From contig QCKO01000007.1 in the NCBI GenBank assembly GCA_003215315.1, positions 1 to 50,295 of the forward strand: DNA of 50,295 nt, read 5' to 3'. The position numbers were made by a program, and so were the translations under genes. This document shows, in pieces, positions 1 through 8,505 of this stretch. Each line of letters starts with the position of its first letter. Positions within the stretch are counted from its first letter, which is position 1. Under the pieces are notes generated by a model that saw nothing but the letters and a program-made list of their open reading frames with translations, was not told the DNA's origin and did not search any database. This stretch comes from Prochlorococcus sp. AG-409-P19 (GTDB lineage Bacteria; Cyanobacteriota; Cyanobacteriia; PCC-6307; Cyanobiaceae).

Positions 1-32
1 TTTGATCTTTTAAGTAAATATTAGTCTTAGAG

Positions 33-1823
33 TTAATCTGGAATCATATCAAAGACAATACAAATTCTTTCTTCTTGACTCTTAAAAGGAATTGTATAAT
101 GGAATAATGATGATGGGAACAGACATAAATCTCTTGATTCTATGTTTATAATTTTTTCAGGGAAAATCTTTTCTTTACAAGGATAGTTTGGCCCTTTTGG
201 ACTAAATGCAATACCTCCCTCATTTTCTCTTCTAAGTTTTGGAACAGTGAGATAAAATGAGCCACTTATCCATGATCCTTCATGCATATGCGGTGCTAAT
301 AGACCTCCAGATTTAGTTTTGAGTACCCATCCTCCTAGGTGATAATTTTTTGGCCAATATTTTATGAAGCCTTCTTTTGAATATTGATATTTTAACCTAT
401 AACTTTTTAGTTGATCTTCGATTAATAATTTTAATCGTGAAATAAATGGTAATTCTAATGAAAAGATATTGCCTGTAGTTTTAGATATGTCATTTAGACC
501 ATTTCTTACTCTCTCATTATTGTTTTCTTTATCTATTAAGTCGATAAGCTGATTTATTAGTTCAGTTGATAATTCTTCTTCTTTTAATTTCTTATGTGTT
601 ATATAATCTATAGCTTTATTGCAGAATGTGGAATTAATTTGCTCATTATAAATTATGTTTGCATGATCTACAATTGAACCGATCAAGGAATTGCAGATGC
701 CCTGAGTTTCTATAATTTTGTATAGACTAAAGAAATCTTCACTTTTATTAACTCCTAAGAGGCATCCAAGCATATAACTATTTCGGTACTCACCTGTTAA
801 GTTTTTTAGTAATTGGATGGCATTTTGAAATTCTCCTTCATGAAATAAGCAATGTATTAACTTCTCAATCGCTTTGGCTCGTAGTTTCTGGAAATCACTT
901 CTTCTTAAAGTAATATCTTTATCTTTTTCAAGAGAGATCAGTTTCTCCAGAAGACCTTTACCTTCTTTCTTCTTTCTTATGTTTATTAATGTTGAGCCTA
1001 AATTATAAATAGCATTTAGATTATTAGGATTAGCTTTTATCGCTTTCCGCAAAGTTTTTTCAGCCTTATCAGGTTGACCTTGTGAATTGAATATAATGCC
1101 TAAAAGACTATAAGCAGAGCTATAATTAGTATTTACCTTAATCGCTTTTTGAGCGAATATTTCTGCTTCTCTTAATTTGCCCGATGTTAAAAGAATATGA
1201 CCCAAATTATAATTAGCCTCTAGTAAATTAGTATTTAGCTCTAAGGCTTTGCGAAGAGATGTTTCTGCTTCTTTTGATTTGCCGATGCTTTGCAACATAT
1301 TTCCTAGTTTGGAATACGCTAAGGCATAATCTGGTTTAAGTACAATTGCTTTGCGAAGATATCTCTCTGCTTCTTGGATTTTGCCAAGCTCATTCAATAT
1401 GTTCCCTAAATTATAATGATATTCAGCTAAATTAGGATTTAAACTAATAGCTTTCAGTAGCAATGATTTGGCTTCTTTTAATTTTCCTAAGTCTTGGCAG
1501 GCTTTCCCGAAGTTAGAATATGCTTCAGGTTTATTTGGAAATAACTTAATTGATTGTTTATATAATTCAATTGCTTTATTAATTTGTCCTGATGCTTGAT
1601 ATATGATTCCATAATTAGAAAATACCCTTGGATCCTTATAATTTTGATCAATGCAAAATTGATAATACTTTGCTGCTTCTGAAATATTACCTTGCGAATG
1701 CACTGAAATCGCATAATTGATTATTTTTTCTTTAAGATCCTTGGCATTCATAGGGTGCGAAGTATTGGTATTGATTTTGTTCTCTTTATAAGGGATAGCT
1801 GTTGTCTTTATTTCGTTTTTCAT
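33..1823 (-). CDS. TPR-repeat protein with C-terminal 2OG-Fe(II) oxygenase-like domain
   Basis: 596 aa. Residues about 35-285 are seven or eight tetratricopeptide repeats of about 34 residues, with recurring patterns such as YNLGNILNELGKIQEAE. These normally form a protein-binding superhelix. After a helical linker, the last 120 residues resemble the putative 2OG-Fe(II) oxygenase group found fused to TPRs. The visible signature is His512-x-His514 in a PHMHEGSW context followed by a SGSFYL strand, then His575 and Arg586, plausible iron and 2-oxoglutarate ligands. No signal peptide is seen, so it is probably cytoplasmic. The substrate is unknown; protein or glycan hydroxylation is a family-level guess. 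It follows the SdhA-like gene on the same strand after about 60 bp. The TPR call is firm and the oxygenase call moderate. Confidence 0.85.
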   Translation of the reverse strand: MKNEIKTTAIPYKENKINTNTSHPMNAKDLKEKIINYAISVHSQGNISEAAKYYQFCIDQNYKDPRVFSNYGIIYQASGQINKAIELYKQSIKLFPNKPEAYSNFGKACQDLGKLKEAKSLLLKAISLNPNLAEYHYNLGNILNELGKIQEAERYLRKAIVLKPDYALAYSKLGNMLQSIGKSKEAETSLRKALELNTNLLEANYNLGHILLTSGKLREAEIFAQKAIKVNTNYSSAYSLLGIIFNSQGQPDKAEKTLRKAIKANPNNLNAIYNLGSTLINIRKKKEGKGLLEKLISLEKDKDITLRRSDFQKLRAKAIEKLIHCLFHEGEFQNAIQLLKNLTGEYRNSYMLGCLLGVNKSEDFFSLYKIIETQGICNSLIGSIVDHANIIYNEQINSTFCNKAIDYITHKKLKEEELSTELINQLIDLIDKENNNERVRNGLNDISKTTGNIFSLELPFISRLKLLIEDQLKSYRLKYQYSKEGFIKYWPKNYHLGGWVLKTKSGGLLAPHMHEGSWISGSFYLTVPKLRRENEGGIAFSPKGPNYPCKEKIFPEKIINIESRDLCLFPSSLFHYTIPFKSQEERICIVFDMIPD

Positions 1824-1885
1824 ATTTCTAGATAAACGAAGTAACTCTTTGTATTTGAATCTATTCTAGCATATATTATTCTTAA

Positions 1886-3643
1886 TTATTCTATTAGCTT
1901 ACCTTCGAAATTAGACACTTTACTTGTATGATTAATAATAAGTTTAAGATCATTACGTAAGGGCGAAATCTTCCGTTCTGAAATCTCGAGGTTAAGTGTT
2001 TGCTTGTTTAGATTTACAATGTAATTACAATTTTTAGAAGTATTTAATTGAGGGTAGTCACTTCTTTGGTGAGCCCCTCTGCTTTCCTTTCTATTAAGAG
2101 CACAAAGAATCGTTGCTTGAGCAGATGTTAGTGAGGATTCTAAATCTAAAGCCATAATAAGATCTTGACAATTTGCACCGTCCAATTTTATTTTTCTTTG
2201 TTGAATAATATCTTTAATTTCTTGAATTTTTTTTAACCCGAGATCGAGTGACTCTTGATTTTTTATAACACCAGAGTATTCCCACATGATATTACTTAAA
2301 TATTCCTGCAATGGCCTCACGGATTCTGTTCCTTTCCCATCAAACTTATCAATATTTTCATGTGCATTTTTGATTGCCATATCAGAATGCAGTTGAATAT
2401 TATTTTTCTTAGAATAATTCACGCTTGCGAGCCCAGATCTTTTTCCAAATATCAAGATTTCAGCAAGTGAATTGCCTCCTAGGCGATTAGCTCCATGAAG
2501 ACCACCTGCTACTTCCCCAGCAGCATATAAACCTTTTATTGATGTAGAATGTTCTTCAGGGGTTATTAAAATCCCCCCCATTGAATAGTGAGCTGTTGGA
2601 GCCACTTCCATTGGTTTCTTTGAAATATCAAGGTTTTGGGTTTCTAAAAACTGCTTATAAATACTTGGTATTTTCTCCATTATAAATTCCTTGCTCTTAT
2701 GGGTTATATCTAGGTAAACACCTCCATTAGCAGTGCCACGTCCTTCTAAGATTTCTGTATAGTTTGCCATTGTAACTCTATCTCTAGTGGATAATTCCAT
2801 TCTTTCTTTGTCATAATTAACCATGAATCTCTCACCTTTATTATTTATAAGTCTCCCTCCTTCCCCTCTTACTGCCTCAGTTACTAATGTACCTGCAATA
2901 TCTCTAGGTAATAGCATCCCAGATGGATGAAATTGAACCATTTCCATATCTATCAATTTACAACCTGCTTTTAGTCCTAAGTGATAACCATCCCCTGTAT
3001 TCTCATCCCTTCTAGAAGAACTTCTTTTCCATATTCTTGTATGCCCACCTGTGCAAATAATAACAGCATTAGCCAGGTGAACTGTCCTTTCGAAAGTACT
3101 CGTATTTAATGACATGGCTCCAAAACAAGTGCCATCTTTAATAAGCAATTCGGTTACATATTGCTTGTCATGAATTAGGATACCTAGCCGTTCAGCTTTT
3201 TTTATAAGTGTGTTTAATATTGATAGACCTGTGAAATCACCTGAGTAACATGTTCTTCTATATGTATGCGCACCAAAGAACCTCTGATCTAGGTTCCCAT
3301 TGTCTAATTTTGCGAAATTGGCCCCCCATTTATCGATTTCATTGACTGAAGCAGGAGATTCTTTTGCCATTATTTCGACTTGTAATGCATCTCCAATTCC
3401 ATACCCTTCTAGATAAGTGTCAGCAAAATGTTGTTCCCATGAATCTTCTGAATCTACATTGCCAAAGGCTGCATTAATACCTCCCGCTGCTAGAACTGTA
3501 TGAGAATCTGTTTTTGCACGCTTTCCAAGAACAGATACTTCAAGTCCAGAAAGTCTGATTTCTATAGCTGCTCTTAAACCTGCTCCTCCACATCCAATGA
3601 CCAAGATATTTGATAGTTGAGTTGTGTGATTTTTTGTAGACAT
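1886..3643 (-). CDS. sdhA: Succinate dehydrogenase/fumarate reductase flavoprotein-like subunit
   Basis: 585 aa FAD-dependent oxidoreductase of the SdhA/FrdA/NadB superfamily. An N-terminal dinucleotide-binding GCGGAG (residues 17-22) is followed by the flavin-region motif RTCYSGDFTG, the active-site stretch APTAHYSMGGI and a C-terminal SRGAHQRSDYP. The RTCY...TG and HYSMGGI forms fit succinate dehydrogenase better than L-aspartate oxidase. The family oxidises succinate to fumarate, passing electrons to an iron-sulfur SdhB subunit. No sdhB or membrane anchor gene is nearby: the flanking genes are the TPR protein and, 344 bp away, a GarR-type dehydrogenase. NadB remains an alternative, less likely from the motifs. 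Confidence 0.75.
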   Translation of the reverse strand: MSTKNHTTQLSNILVIGCGGAGLRAAIEIRLSGLEVSVLGKRAKTDSHTVLAAGGINAAFGNVDSEDSWEQHFADTYLEGYGIGDALQVEIMAKESPASVNEIDKWGANFAKLDNGNLDQRFFGAHTYRRTCYSGDFTGLSILNTLIKKAERLGILIHDKQYVTELLIKDGTCFGAMSLNTSTFERTVHLANAVIICTGGHTRIWKRSSSRRDENTGDGYHLGLKAGCKLIDMEMVQFHPSGMLLPRDIAGTLVTEAVRGEGGRLINNKGERFMVNYDKERMELSTRDRVTMANYTEILEGRGTANGGVYLDITHKSKEFIMEKIPSIYKQFLETQNLDISKKPMEVAPTAHYSMGGILITPEEHSTSIKGLYAAGEVAGGLHGANRLGGNSLAEILIFGKRSGLASVNYSKKNNIQLHSDMAIKNAHENIDKFDGKGTESVRPLQEYLSNIMWEYSGVIKNQESLDLGLKKIQEIKDIIQQRKIKLDGANCQDLIMALDLESSLTSAQATILCALNRKESRGAHQRSDYPQLNTSKNCNYIVNLNKQTLNLEISERKISPLRNDLKLIINHTSKVSNFEGKLIE

Positions 3644-3987
3644 TGAACAGCTAGAGATAGATTAATAGTGCCAATAGAATTGACTTATTGCTTAAAATTT
3701 CCTATAGATTGATGGATAGGACCATTAACTAATCAAATTTGACCTTTTATATTTTAAGGCATTTGTGTGATTTGACTGTATCTAAGTGAATATTTATCTT
3801 GCTCCTTTAGGTGTGATGTAGATATTCATTTTTATTCAGTAATATTTCATTATAACTTCCTCTTTAGGCGTATTAAGGCTTTTATGTAATATAGAATATT
3901 TTGAAATCCTTAATGGATTGCTTTATACATTTTTTAACCTTTATAAGGTTTAATAAATAACTTATTATTAGAACATTCTTTATAATT
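3644..3987. other. 344-bp AT-rich intergenic region
   Basis: No ORF or RNA gene could be supported here. It holds the promoter and leader of the minus-strand SdhA-like gene and the 3' end of the GarR-like transcript. One small inverted repeat (AACCTT-tat-AAGGTT, about 3938-3952) has no T-run on the appropriate strand, so it is not called a terminator. Confidence 0.5.
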
Positions 3988-4896
3988 CTAGATATCTTTT
4001 TTTTGAACTGTTCTTTTGATCGATCGTCTTAAAACCGCAACATCTTCATCTTTATATCCTTCTTGAATCAATCTTTCTTCTATTTCTTTTACTTTTGATG
4101 TAATAGGAAGTTGTAACCCTGACTCTTCTGCAGCGTTTAAAGCAATAGATAAATCTTTATGATGAAGATGTAACTTGAATCCTAATGGATATTGGTCTTT
4201 AAGCATCGATTGCGAGCGATTAACAAGTGCCCATGAACTAGCAGCACCATTCTGGAGTGCTTTGATAACTATATTCATTGGCAAATTGAGCTCTTGTCCA
4301 AGGGCAATTGCTTCTGCAACAGCGGCATAACTTCCAGCAACAAGAATTTGGTTAATAGCTTTTACTTCTTGACCTTTTCCAACATTTCCAAAAGTGTAGA
4401 AATTACTGCCTATTGCTTCAAAAATAGAAGTTATTTTTTTAATAGACTCTTTATTTGCACCTACAAAAATTGTAAGAGCCCCTGCTTTTGCCCCTTCTGT
4501 GCCCCCTGTTACAGGGGCATCAATATACGTCACATTTTTTTTGGCTAGCCTTGCTGCAAATGATCTTGAATTATCTGGGCTAATTGTTGATAAGTCAATC
4601 ACGATGTTTCCTGGCTTGAGGCTGCTTTCAGCTCCTTTCTTCCCAAAGAGAACTTCCTTGACAGCATTATCGTCACTAACACAAATCAACAAAACATCAC
4701 AGTTTTTAGCCGCCTGATTTGGGGATGCACAAGCTTGAGCTTTTGCTAATTCTTTATTTGTTTCGGCTGAGCGACTACGTGTATGCACTTTGAGATCGAA
4801 ACCTGCTCGAAGCAAGTTTGCTGCTATAGGTAGACCTATTGCTCCTAGTCCTATAAATCCTAAGGATGGTTTTACATTTAGATTTTGAGAAGACAT
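3988..4896 (-). CDS. NAD(P)-dependent 3-hydroxyisobutyrate dehydrogenase family reductase (GarR-like)
   Basis: 302 aa, the usual size for the beta-hydroxyacid dehydrogenase family. The N-terminus has the Rossmann motif GLGAIG (16-21). The substrate-binding signature is at 126-132 (DAPVTGG), and the catalytic lysine is probably Lys179 in a GKGQEVKAIN context. Members reduce tartronate semialdehyde or succinate semialdehyde, or oxidise 3-hydroxyisobutyrate. In a photorespiring cyanobacterium, tartronate or glyoxylate-succinate semialdehyde reduction is plausible, but the sequence does not decide. It is transcribed alone, divergent from the 90-aa gene at 4987. Confidence 0.85.
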   Translation of the reverse strand: MSSQNLNVKPSLGFIGLGAIGLPIAANLLRAGFDLKVHTRSRSAETNKELAKAQACASPNQAAKNCDVLLICVSDDNAVKEVLFGKKGAESSLKPGNIVIDLSTISPDNSRSFAARLAKKNVTYIDAPVTGGTEGAKAGALTIFVGANKESIKKITSIFEAIGSNFYTFGNVGKGQEVKAINQILVAGSYAAVAEAIALGQELNLPMNIVIKALQNGAASSWALVNRSQSMLKDQYPLGFKLHLHHKDLSIALNAAEESGLQLPITSKVKEIEERLIQEGYKDEDVAVLRRSIKRTVQKKDI

Positions 4897-4986
4897 GTTC
4901 AGTATTGAATATTATCCATAAATTACTTTTTCATTAGAAAAAATAATGGAATTGTCTCTATGATTACGATTAAACTTTGTTGAGAA

Positions 4987-5259
4987 ATGGATTTTTCTGG
5001 ACCTTACGCGATTGATCAAGCTATTGAAGCAGGATTGGATTTAGATGGGAGCCCTATACCTTCAGCGATGCTGAGACTGTATAAGGAAGTTATGGAGAAA
5101 GAGGGCGCTCGTAAAAGAAGCGGAGTTCAAAAATCTATGCGTAACCGAATTGTACGTACTGGTGCAAAACACTTCGATAAAGATACCTTAAATAATTTAC
5201 TTATTGATGCTGGATGGGAAGGTTTAAAGCCAAAGGAAATTGAATTTTTTTTTAATTGA
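4987..5259 (+). CDS. Small conserved protein, function unknown
   Basis: 90 aa with an ATG start. The composition is normal for a soluble folded protein, with no signal peptide or membrane segment. The middle is basic (KRSGVQKSMRNRIVR) and the C-terminal part has an aromatic-rich helix around DAGWEGLKPKEIEFFF. I recognise no characterised family. It stands 90 bp from the divergent GarR-like gene and 51 bp ahead of the EamA exporter. The arrangement and protein-like composition support a real gene; a nucleic-acid-binding role would be only a guess from charge. Confidence 0.7.
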   Translation: MDFSGPYAIDQAIEAGLDLDGSPIPSAMLRLYKEVMEKEGARKRSGVQKSMRNRIVRTGAKHFDKDTLNNLLIDAGWEGLKPKEIEFFFN

Positions 5260-5262
5260 TTT

Positions 5263-5308
5263 TTGAACTTCTTATAGCTTGAATAATTGCGTTAAAAAGG
5301 AAGTTCAA
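5263..5308 (+). promoter_or_regulatory. Inverted repeat overlapping the EamA ribosome-binding site
   Basis: TTGAACTTC (5263-5271) is the exact reverse complement of GAAGTTCAA (5300-5308), with a 28-nt loop. The right arm lies directly before the TTG start, and the loop/arm junction contains the AAAAGG Shine-Dalgarno (about 5295-5300). If formed in mRNA it could limit translation. The match is seen; the regulatory role is inference. Confidence 0.3.
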
Positions 5309-5310
5309 TT

Positions 5311-6177
5311 TTGCTTGGAATTTTCGCGGCTTTGGGCGCTGCAAGCTCATGGACATATGCTTGCTTTTTATGGAGACAGCAGACTAAATATTTTTCTGCT
5401 ATACATATAAATTTAATAAAAAATGTGATTGCATTTGTTATATTCTCACCAATAATAATAACTTTTGACTTTAAATCAAATGTAAAAGAGATTTTTATAC
5501 TCTTAATAAGTGGTTATATTGGTATTGCTTTAGGAGATTCTTTTTATATTACTTCATTAAAAAAGTTAGGCACACGAAGTACACTTACAGTTGAATCACT
5601 TTCCCCCTTGATTGCAACCATATTAGGTTCATTTTTGTTAAATGAGATGCTCCCAATCAAAGTTTGGTTTGGAATTATAATTGTAAGTATATCGCTAGTA
5701 GGAGTTGCTTTTCAAAATACTCAGTTAAAGACAGCCGAAGGCTATAAACATATAGATAAGTATGGCTTTGTTTTTGCTTTTTGCTCTGTTTTATGCGCTG
5801 TAATTGCAGCAATTTTATCTAGATTAGTACTTAAAAACTCTATACTTAATCCATTTCAGACGACAGAGATTAGATTATTAGGTGCTCTTATGGCTTTGCT
5901 ACCTTTCCTGAGAGTTGATTTGTCGAATAAATTACAGAGTTTATCTTTGAAAAATAGATTTAGACTTTTGATAGCAACTATTTTGGGAACTAATATAGGG
6001 ATTTTATTACAACAATATGTCTTTCAGATTTTACCTGTTGGCGTTGGTTGGACATTGTTAAGTACATCTCCGTTATTTTCACTTTTTTTCTTGAAAGCTG
6101 AAGGTGAAAAACTTAATTCGAAAAGTTTAGTTTTAACTGCAACAACAATATTGGGAGTCGCTGTCGCCTTTTTTTAA
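5311..6177 (+). CDS. EamA/DMT-family transporter
   Basis: 288 aa integral membrane protein of about ten hydrophobic segments, arranged as two five-helix repeats typical of the drug/metabolite transporter superfamily (EamA). The first repeat ends near GVAF at about 133, and the second runs from about 150 to the C-terminus. Polar signatures include GDSFYITSLKKLGTRS, the usual cytoplasmic end of helix 3 to 4. These proteins export amino acids, nucleotides or other metabolites; the substrate is not predictable here. The start is TTG at 5311 with AAAAGG about 10 bp upstream. An inverted repeat at 5263-5308 covers this ribosome-binding site. Confidence 0.85.
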   Translation: MLGIFAALGAASSWTYACFLWRQQTKYFSAIHINLIKNVIAFVIFSPIIITFDFKSNVKEIFILLISGYIGIALGDSFYITSLKKLGTRSTLTVESLSPLIATILGSFLLNEMLPIKVWFGIIIVSISLVGVAFQNTQLKTAEGYKHIDKYGFVFAFCSVLCAVIAAILSRLVLKNSILNPFQTTEIRLLGALMALLPFLRVDLSNKLQSLSLKNRFRLLIATILGTNIGILLQQYVFQILPVGVGWTLLSTSPLFSLFFLKAEGEKLNSKSLVLTATTILGVAVAFF

Positions 6178-6351
6178 GAACTACCTGGGATAAAATCTGT
6201 GATCATAATCAATGATTTATTTGTAAAAATAAACTATTAAAATTAATAGAAGCAGACTTTAAGAAAGTATTTTTTTAGTCCTGATGACATTTGACTAAAG
6301 CTAATTCTTTTGAGATCTTAATGTGTTGTCTTCAGCGAGATACTGCGGTTT

Positions 6352-7410
6352 ATGAAACGATCTTTTTATCAAGGATTTACATTCAAAGACCTTGCGGCAC
6401 CTTGGTTGGTACCAATTCTTGCCTTAATATTTTTGTTTCTTCTAGGGGCAATTGGTTATCGGATTACTGAGGGTTGGGATTGGGGAGATTGTCTTTGGAT
6501 GGTTCTCATAACAATAACCACAATTGGTTTTGGAGAAATTGAACCACTAAGTGCAACAGGGAGGGTTGTTACTTTTTTAATAATTGGTGGTGGATTAGTG
6601 CTAGTACAACTAACCCTGCAAAGATTATTAGGCCTTACTGAAACAGGCTACTTTCGCAAAAGGAGAGAGTTAAAGTTGAGAAGGATTTTGAGACGTATGC
6701 AGGACCATGTAATTATTTGTGGTTATGGCCGCATTGGAAGAGAGATTGCTCAGCAGCTTCAACTAGATGATGTACCTCTTCTTATAGTTGAGTTAGATCC
6801 ATTAAGAAAAGCGGCAGCAGAGAAGCAAGGCTTACAAGTTTTACTTGCAGATGCAACGTTGGATGAAACATTGCTATTGGCTGGGGTCACAAATTGTCGA
6901 AGTTTAGTAGTTTCTTTGCCAAATGATGCAGCCAATCTTTATGTGGTTTTGAGTGCCAAGGGGTTGAGCTCTAAATGTCGTTTGATTGCTCGAGCAGAAA
7001 GTGAAGAGGCTTCTAATAAACTTAAGCTTGCTGGTGCAACGGTTGTGGTTAGTCCTTATGTTGCGGCAGGTAGGACAATGGCGGCTACGGCGTTAAGGCC
7101 AATTGCTGTTAACTTTATGGAATTGTTAGCTGGGTCACAATGTGAAATAGAAGAATTCCTCTTGACTAGTGACAAAGCAAAATTTAATCATATAAAGAAT
7201 CGGACTCTTTCTCAATTGAATTTAGGGCGTCAAAGTGGCGCAATGATATTAGCTATTAGAGATGGAAATGAGTTGAAAGCTAACCCTGGTGGGGATTTTG
7301 CTATCGCTCCAGGACAGCTTCTTATTGCTTTAGGTACTCAAGAGCAATTAATTTGTTTAGGTAATTTGTTGGCAGAGATATTGATTAACGTTGAGAAGAT
7401 CAATTGTTAG
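6352..7410 (+). CDS. Potassium channel with RCK (TrkA-N/TrkA-C) domains
   Basis: 352 aa. Two transmembrane helices (about 17-37 and 72-92) flank a pore loop with the selectivity-filter sequence TIGFGE (57-62), a variant of the canonical T-V-G-Y-G-D. A cytosolic RCK domain follows, with a nucleotide-binding GYGRIG at 124-129 and an acidic ELDP at the end of the second strand, and then a TrkA-C-like domain (about 260-345). This is the MthK-type ligand-gated K+ channel layout. It is likely in the inner membrane and gated by nucleotide or cations through the RCK ring. It has its own 174-bp upstream region and no operon partner. Confidence 0.9.
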   Translation: MKRSFYQGFTFKDLAAPWLVPILALIFLFLLGAIGYRITEGWDWGDCLWMVLITITTIGFGEIEPLSATGRVVTFLIIGGGLVLVQLTLQRLLGLTETGYFRKRRELKLRRILRRMQDHVIICGYGRIGREIAQQLQLDDVPLLIVELDPLRKAAAEKQGLQVLLADATLDETLLLAGVTNCRSLVVSLPNDAANLYVVLSAKGLSSKCRLIARAESEEASNKLKLAGATVVVSPYVAAGRTMAATALRPIAVNFMELLAGSQCEIEEFLLTSDKAKFNHIKNRTLSQLNLGRQSGAMILAIRDGNELKANPGGDFAIAPGQLLIALGTQEQLICLGNLLAEILINVEKINC

Positions 7411-7565
7411 AAGATTCAGAATAAATATTTATCTTAATTATTTCCTATAAAATGCTTTGCTGTTTTTATCTAGATATAACTGTCTTAATGAAATTAGATT
7501 TTAAGTCACTCTTTATTGATTTTTTTTTTGATATATACCTAAAAGATTGATTGCTTGATTAGTTT

Positions 7566-7925
7566 TTAATCCCTTCTCAACCTTTCATGATCTGCTCTGG
7601 CTCTTTGATCAAGAAGCTTTACATCTTTTCTAGCTCTTTGATCAACACGTTCAAGATCTGCTCTAGCTCTTTGATCGACACGCTCAAGGTCTGCTCTAGC
7701 TCTTTGATCGACACGTTCAAGATCTTTTCTAGCTCTTTGATCGACCCGTTCTAGGTCTTGTCTAGCTCTTTGATCGACACTTTCTAGGTCTTGTCTAGCT
7801 CTTTGAATCATGCTTGCCATTGAGTCCGCCATCATTGATAGAGCTGTGGGGACTTCTTTCCCGGAAGGAGTCAAAGATAGTTGATCATCAATACGATCAT
7901 TGGAAGGTGGGGGGTGTGGAACCAT
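7566..7925 (-). CDS. Hendecad-repeat (QRARxDLERVD) coiled-coil protein
   Basis: 119 aa. A proline-rich head (MVPHPPPSND) is followed from about residue 41 by seven consecutive 11-residue units of the form QRAR-x-DLERVD, the last two degenerate (KDVKLLD, ADHERLRRD). The units are highly charged, with alternating Arg and Asp/Glu, and predict one long amphipathic helix or right-handed hendecad coiled coil of the kind seen in surface-layer stalks, LEA-like or lipid-binding proteins. No signal peptide or membrane segment is visible. The function is not recognised. It is monocistronic, separated by about 155 bp from the channel gene it converges on. Confidence 0.7.
   Translation of the reverse strand: MVPHPPPSNDRIDDQLSLTPSGKEVPTALSMMADSMASMIQRARQDLESVDQRARQDLERVDQRARKDLERVDQRARADLERVDQRARADLERVDQRARKDVKLLDQRARADHERLRRD
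7570..7805 (-). repeat. 33-bp tandem repeat (minisatellite), about 7 units
   Basis: The repeat lies inside the hendecad-repeat gene. On the plus strand each unit reads approximately TCTAGCTCTTTGATCGACAC followed by GTTCAAGATCTGC-like sequence. The central units differ by only a few bases and the outer units are more diverged. The 33-bp period keeps the reading frame, so copy-number change by slippage or recombination would alter helix length by 11 residues per unit. Confidence 0.8.
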
Positions 7926-8505
7926 TTGGCCTCAGAGAAACTGCTTGCTTCGAATGAAAAGTGAATTGAGTGTGTTTTTTCTCTTTAGTATCTAGTCAGA
8001 TTAGCCGTTAACCATTAGTCAATATAAGTCATTTTTTGACTTTATCGTTGAATGGTCTGGTGGTTGGTTTTATTTATATACTTTTAATCCTTTATGACTT
8101 CTGTCTGTTGCGCAAGTGTGATGCTTTTAATTAATTATTGTTTGGGAAGATTTATGAGCATCCCTCTTTCCATGTCAAAATATAGCTTTTCTTTTAATTA
8201 TTTAAGATGATTTCGAATAAAATATATAATTAATATACCTAGGAATTTTCTGTCTCATTATTTATGCTGTTCAATTGGAAATCAGGTCCTTCTTATTACA
8301 AACAAGGCTCTTTGCATAACCAGTTAGGAATGTTTCTAATGTGGCTATTCCTTGTATTGTCATTCATTCAGATCCTAAAGATGATATTTTTTTGAAATAT
8401 AAGATTTAATCTTAAATACCTATTGGCTAGCTTTATTTATCTCCAAATATAAAATAACCGATAATTTTCCTAAATTTTTTTGAGTAGTTAATATAATAAA
8501 TTGAA
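7926..8505. other. 580-bp gene-sparse region
   Basis: Only one short ORF (8264-8395) looks protein-like. A small hairpin-capable repeat AAGTCA...TGACTT sits at 8026-8042, about 100 bp upstream of the hendecad-repeat gene. Otherwise I see AT-rich sequence with short ORFs of 20 codons or fewer and no tRNA-like or strong terminator structure. Confidence 0.5.
8264..8395 (+). CDS. Candidate 43-aa single-pass membrane peptide
   Basis: ATG-started ORF of 43 codons with a polar, aromatic N-terminus (LFNWKSGPSYYKQG) and then a continuous hydrophobic stretch (about 21-43, GMFLMWLFLVLSFIQILKM) that could span a membrane. The amphiphilic arrangement resembles the many small thylakoid peptides of picocyanobacteria, but it lacks the chlorophyll-binding motif of high-light-inducible proteins and matches no Psb/Pet subunit I know. 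No clear Shine-Dalgarno is visible. It is offered as a candidate only. Confidence 0.3.
   Translation: MLFNWKSGPSYYKQGSLHNQLGMFLMWLFLVLSFIQILKMIFF

Noticed and set aside
1886-3643. L-aspartate oxidase (NadB)
   Set aside because: The RTCYSGDFTG and HYSMGGI forms fit SdhA/FrdA better. It is kept only as an alternative.
3938-3952. AACCTT-tat-AAGGTT as a terminator
   Set aside because: The stem is AT-rich with a 3-nt loop and there is no T-run on the strand of the preceding gene.
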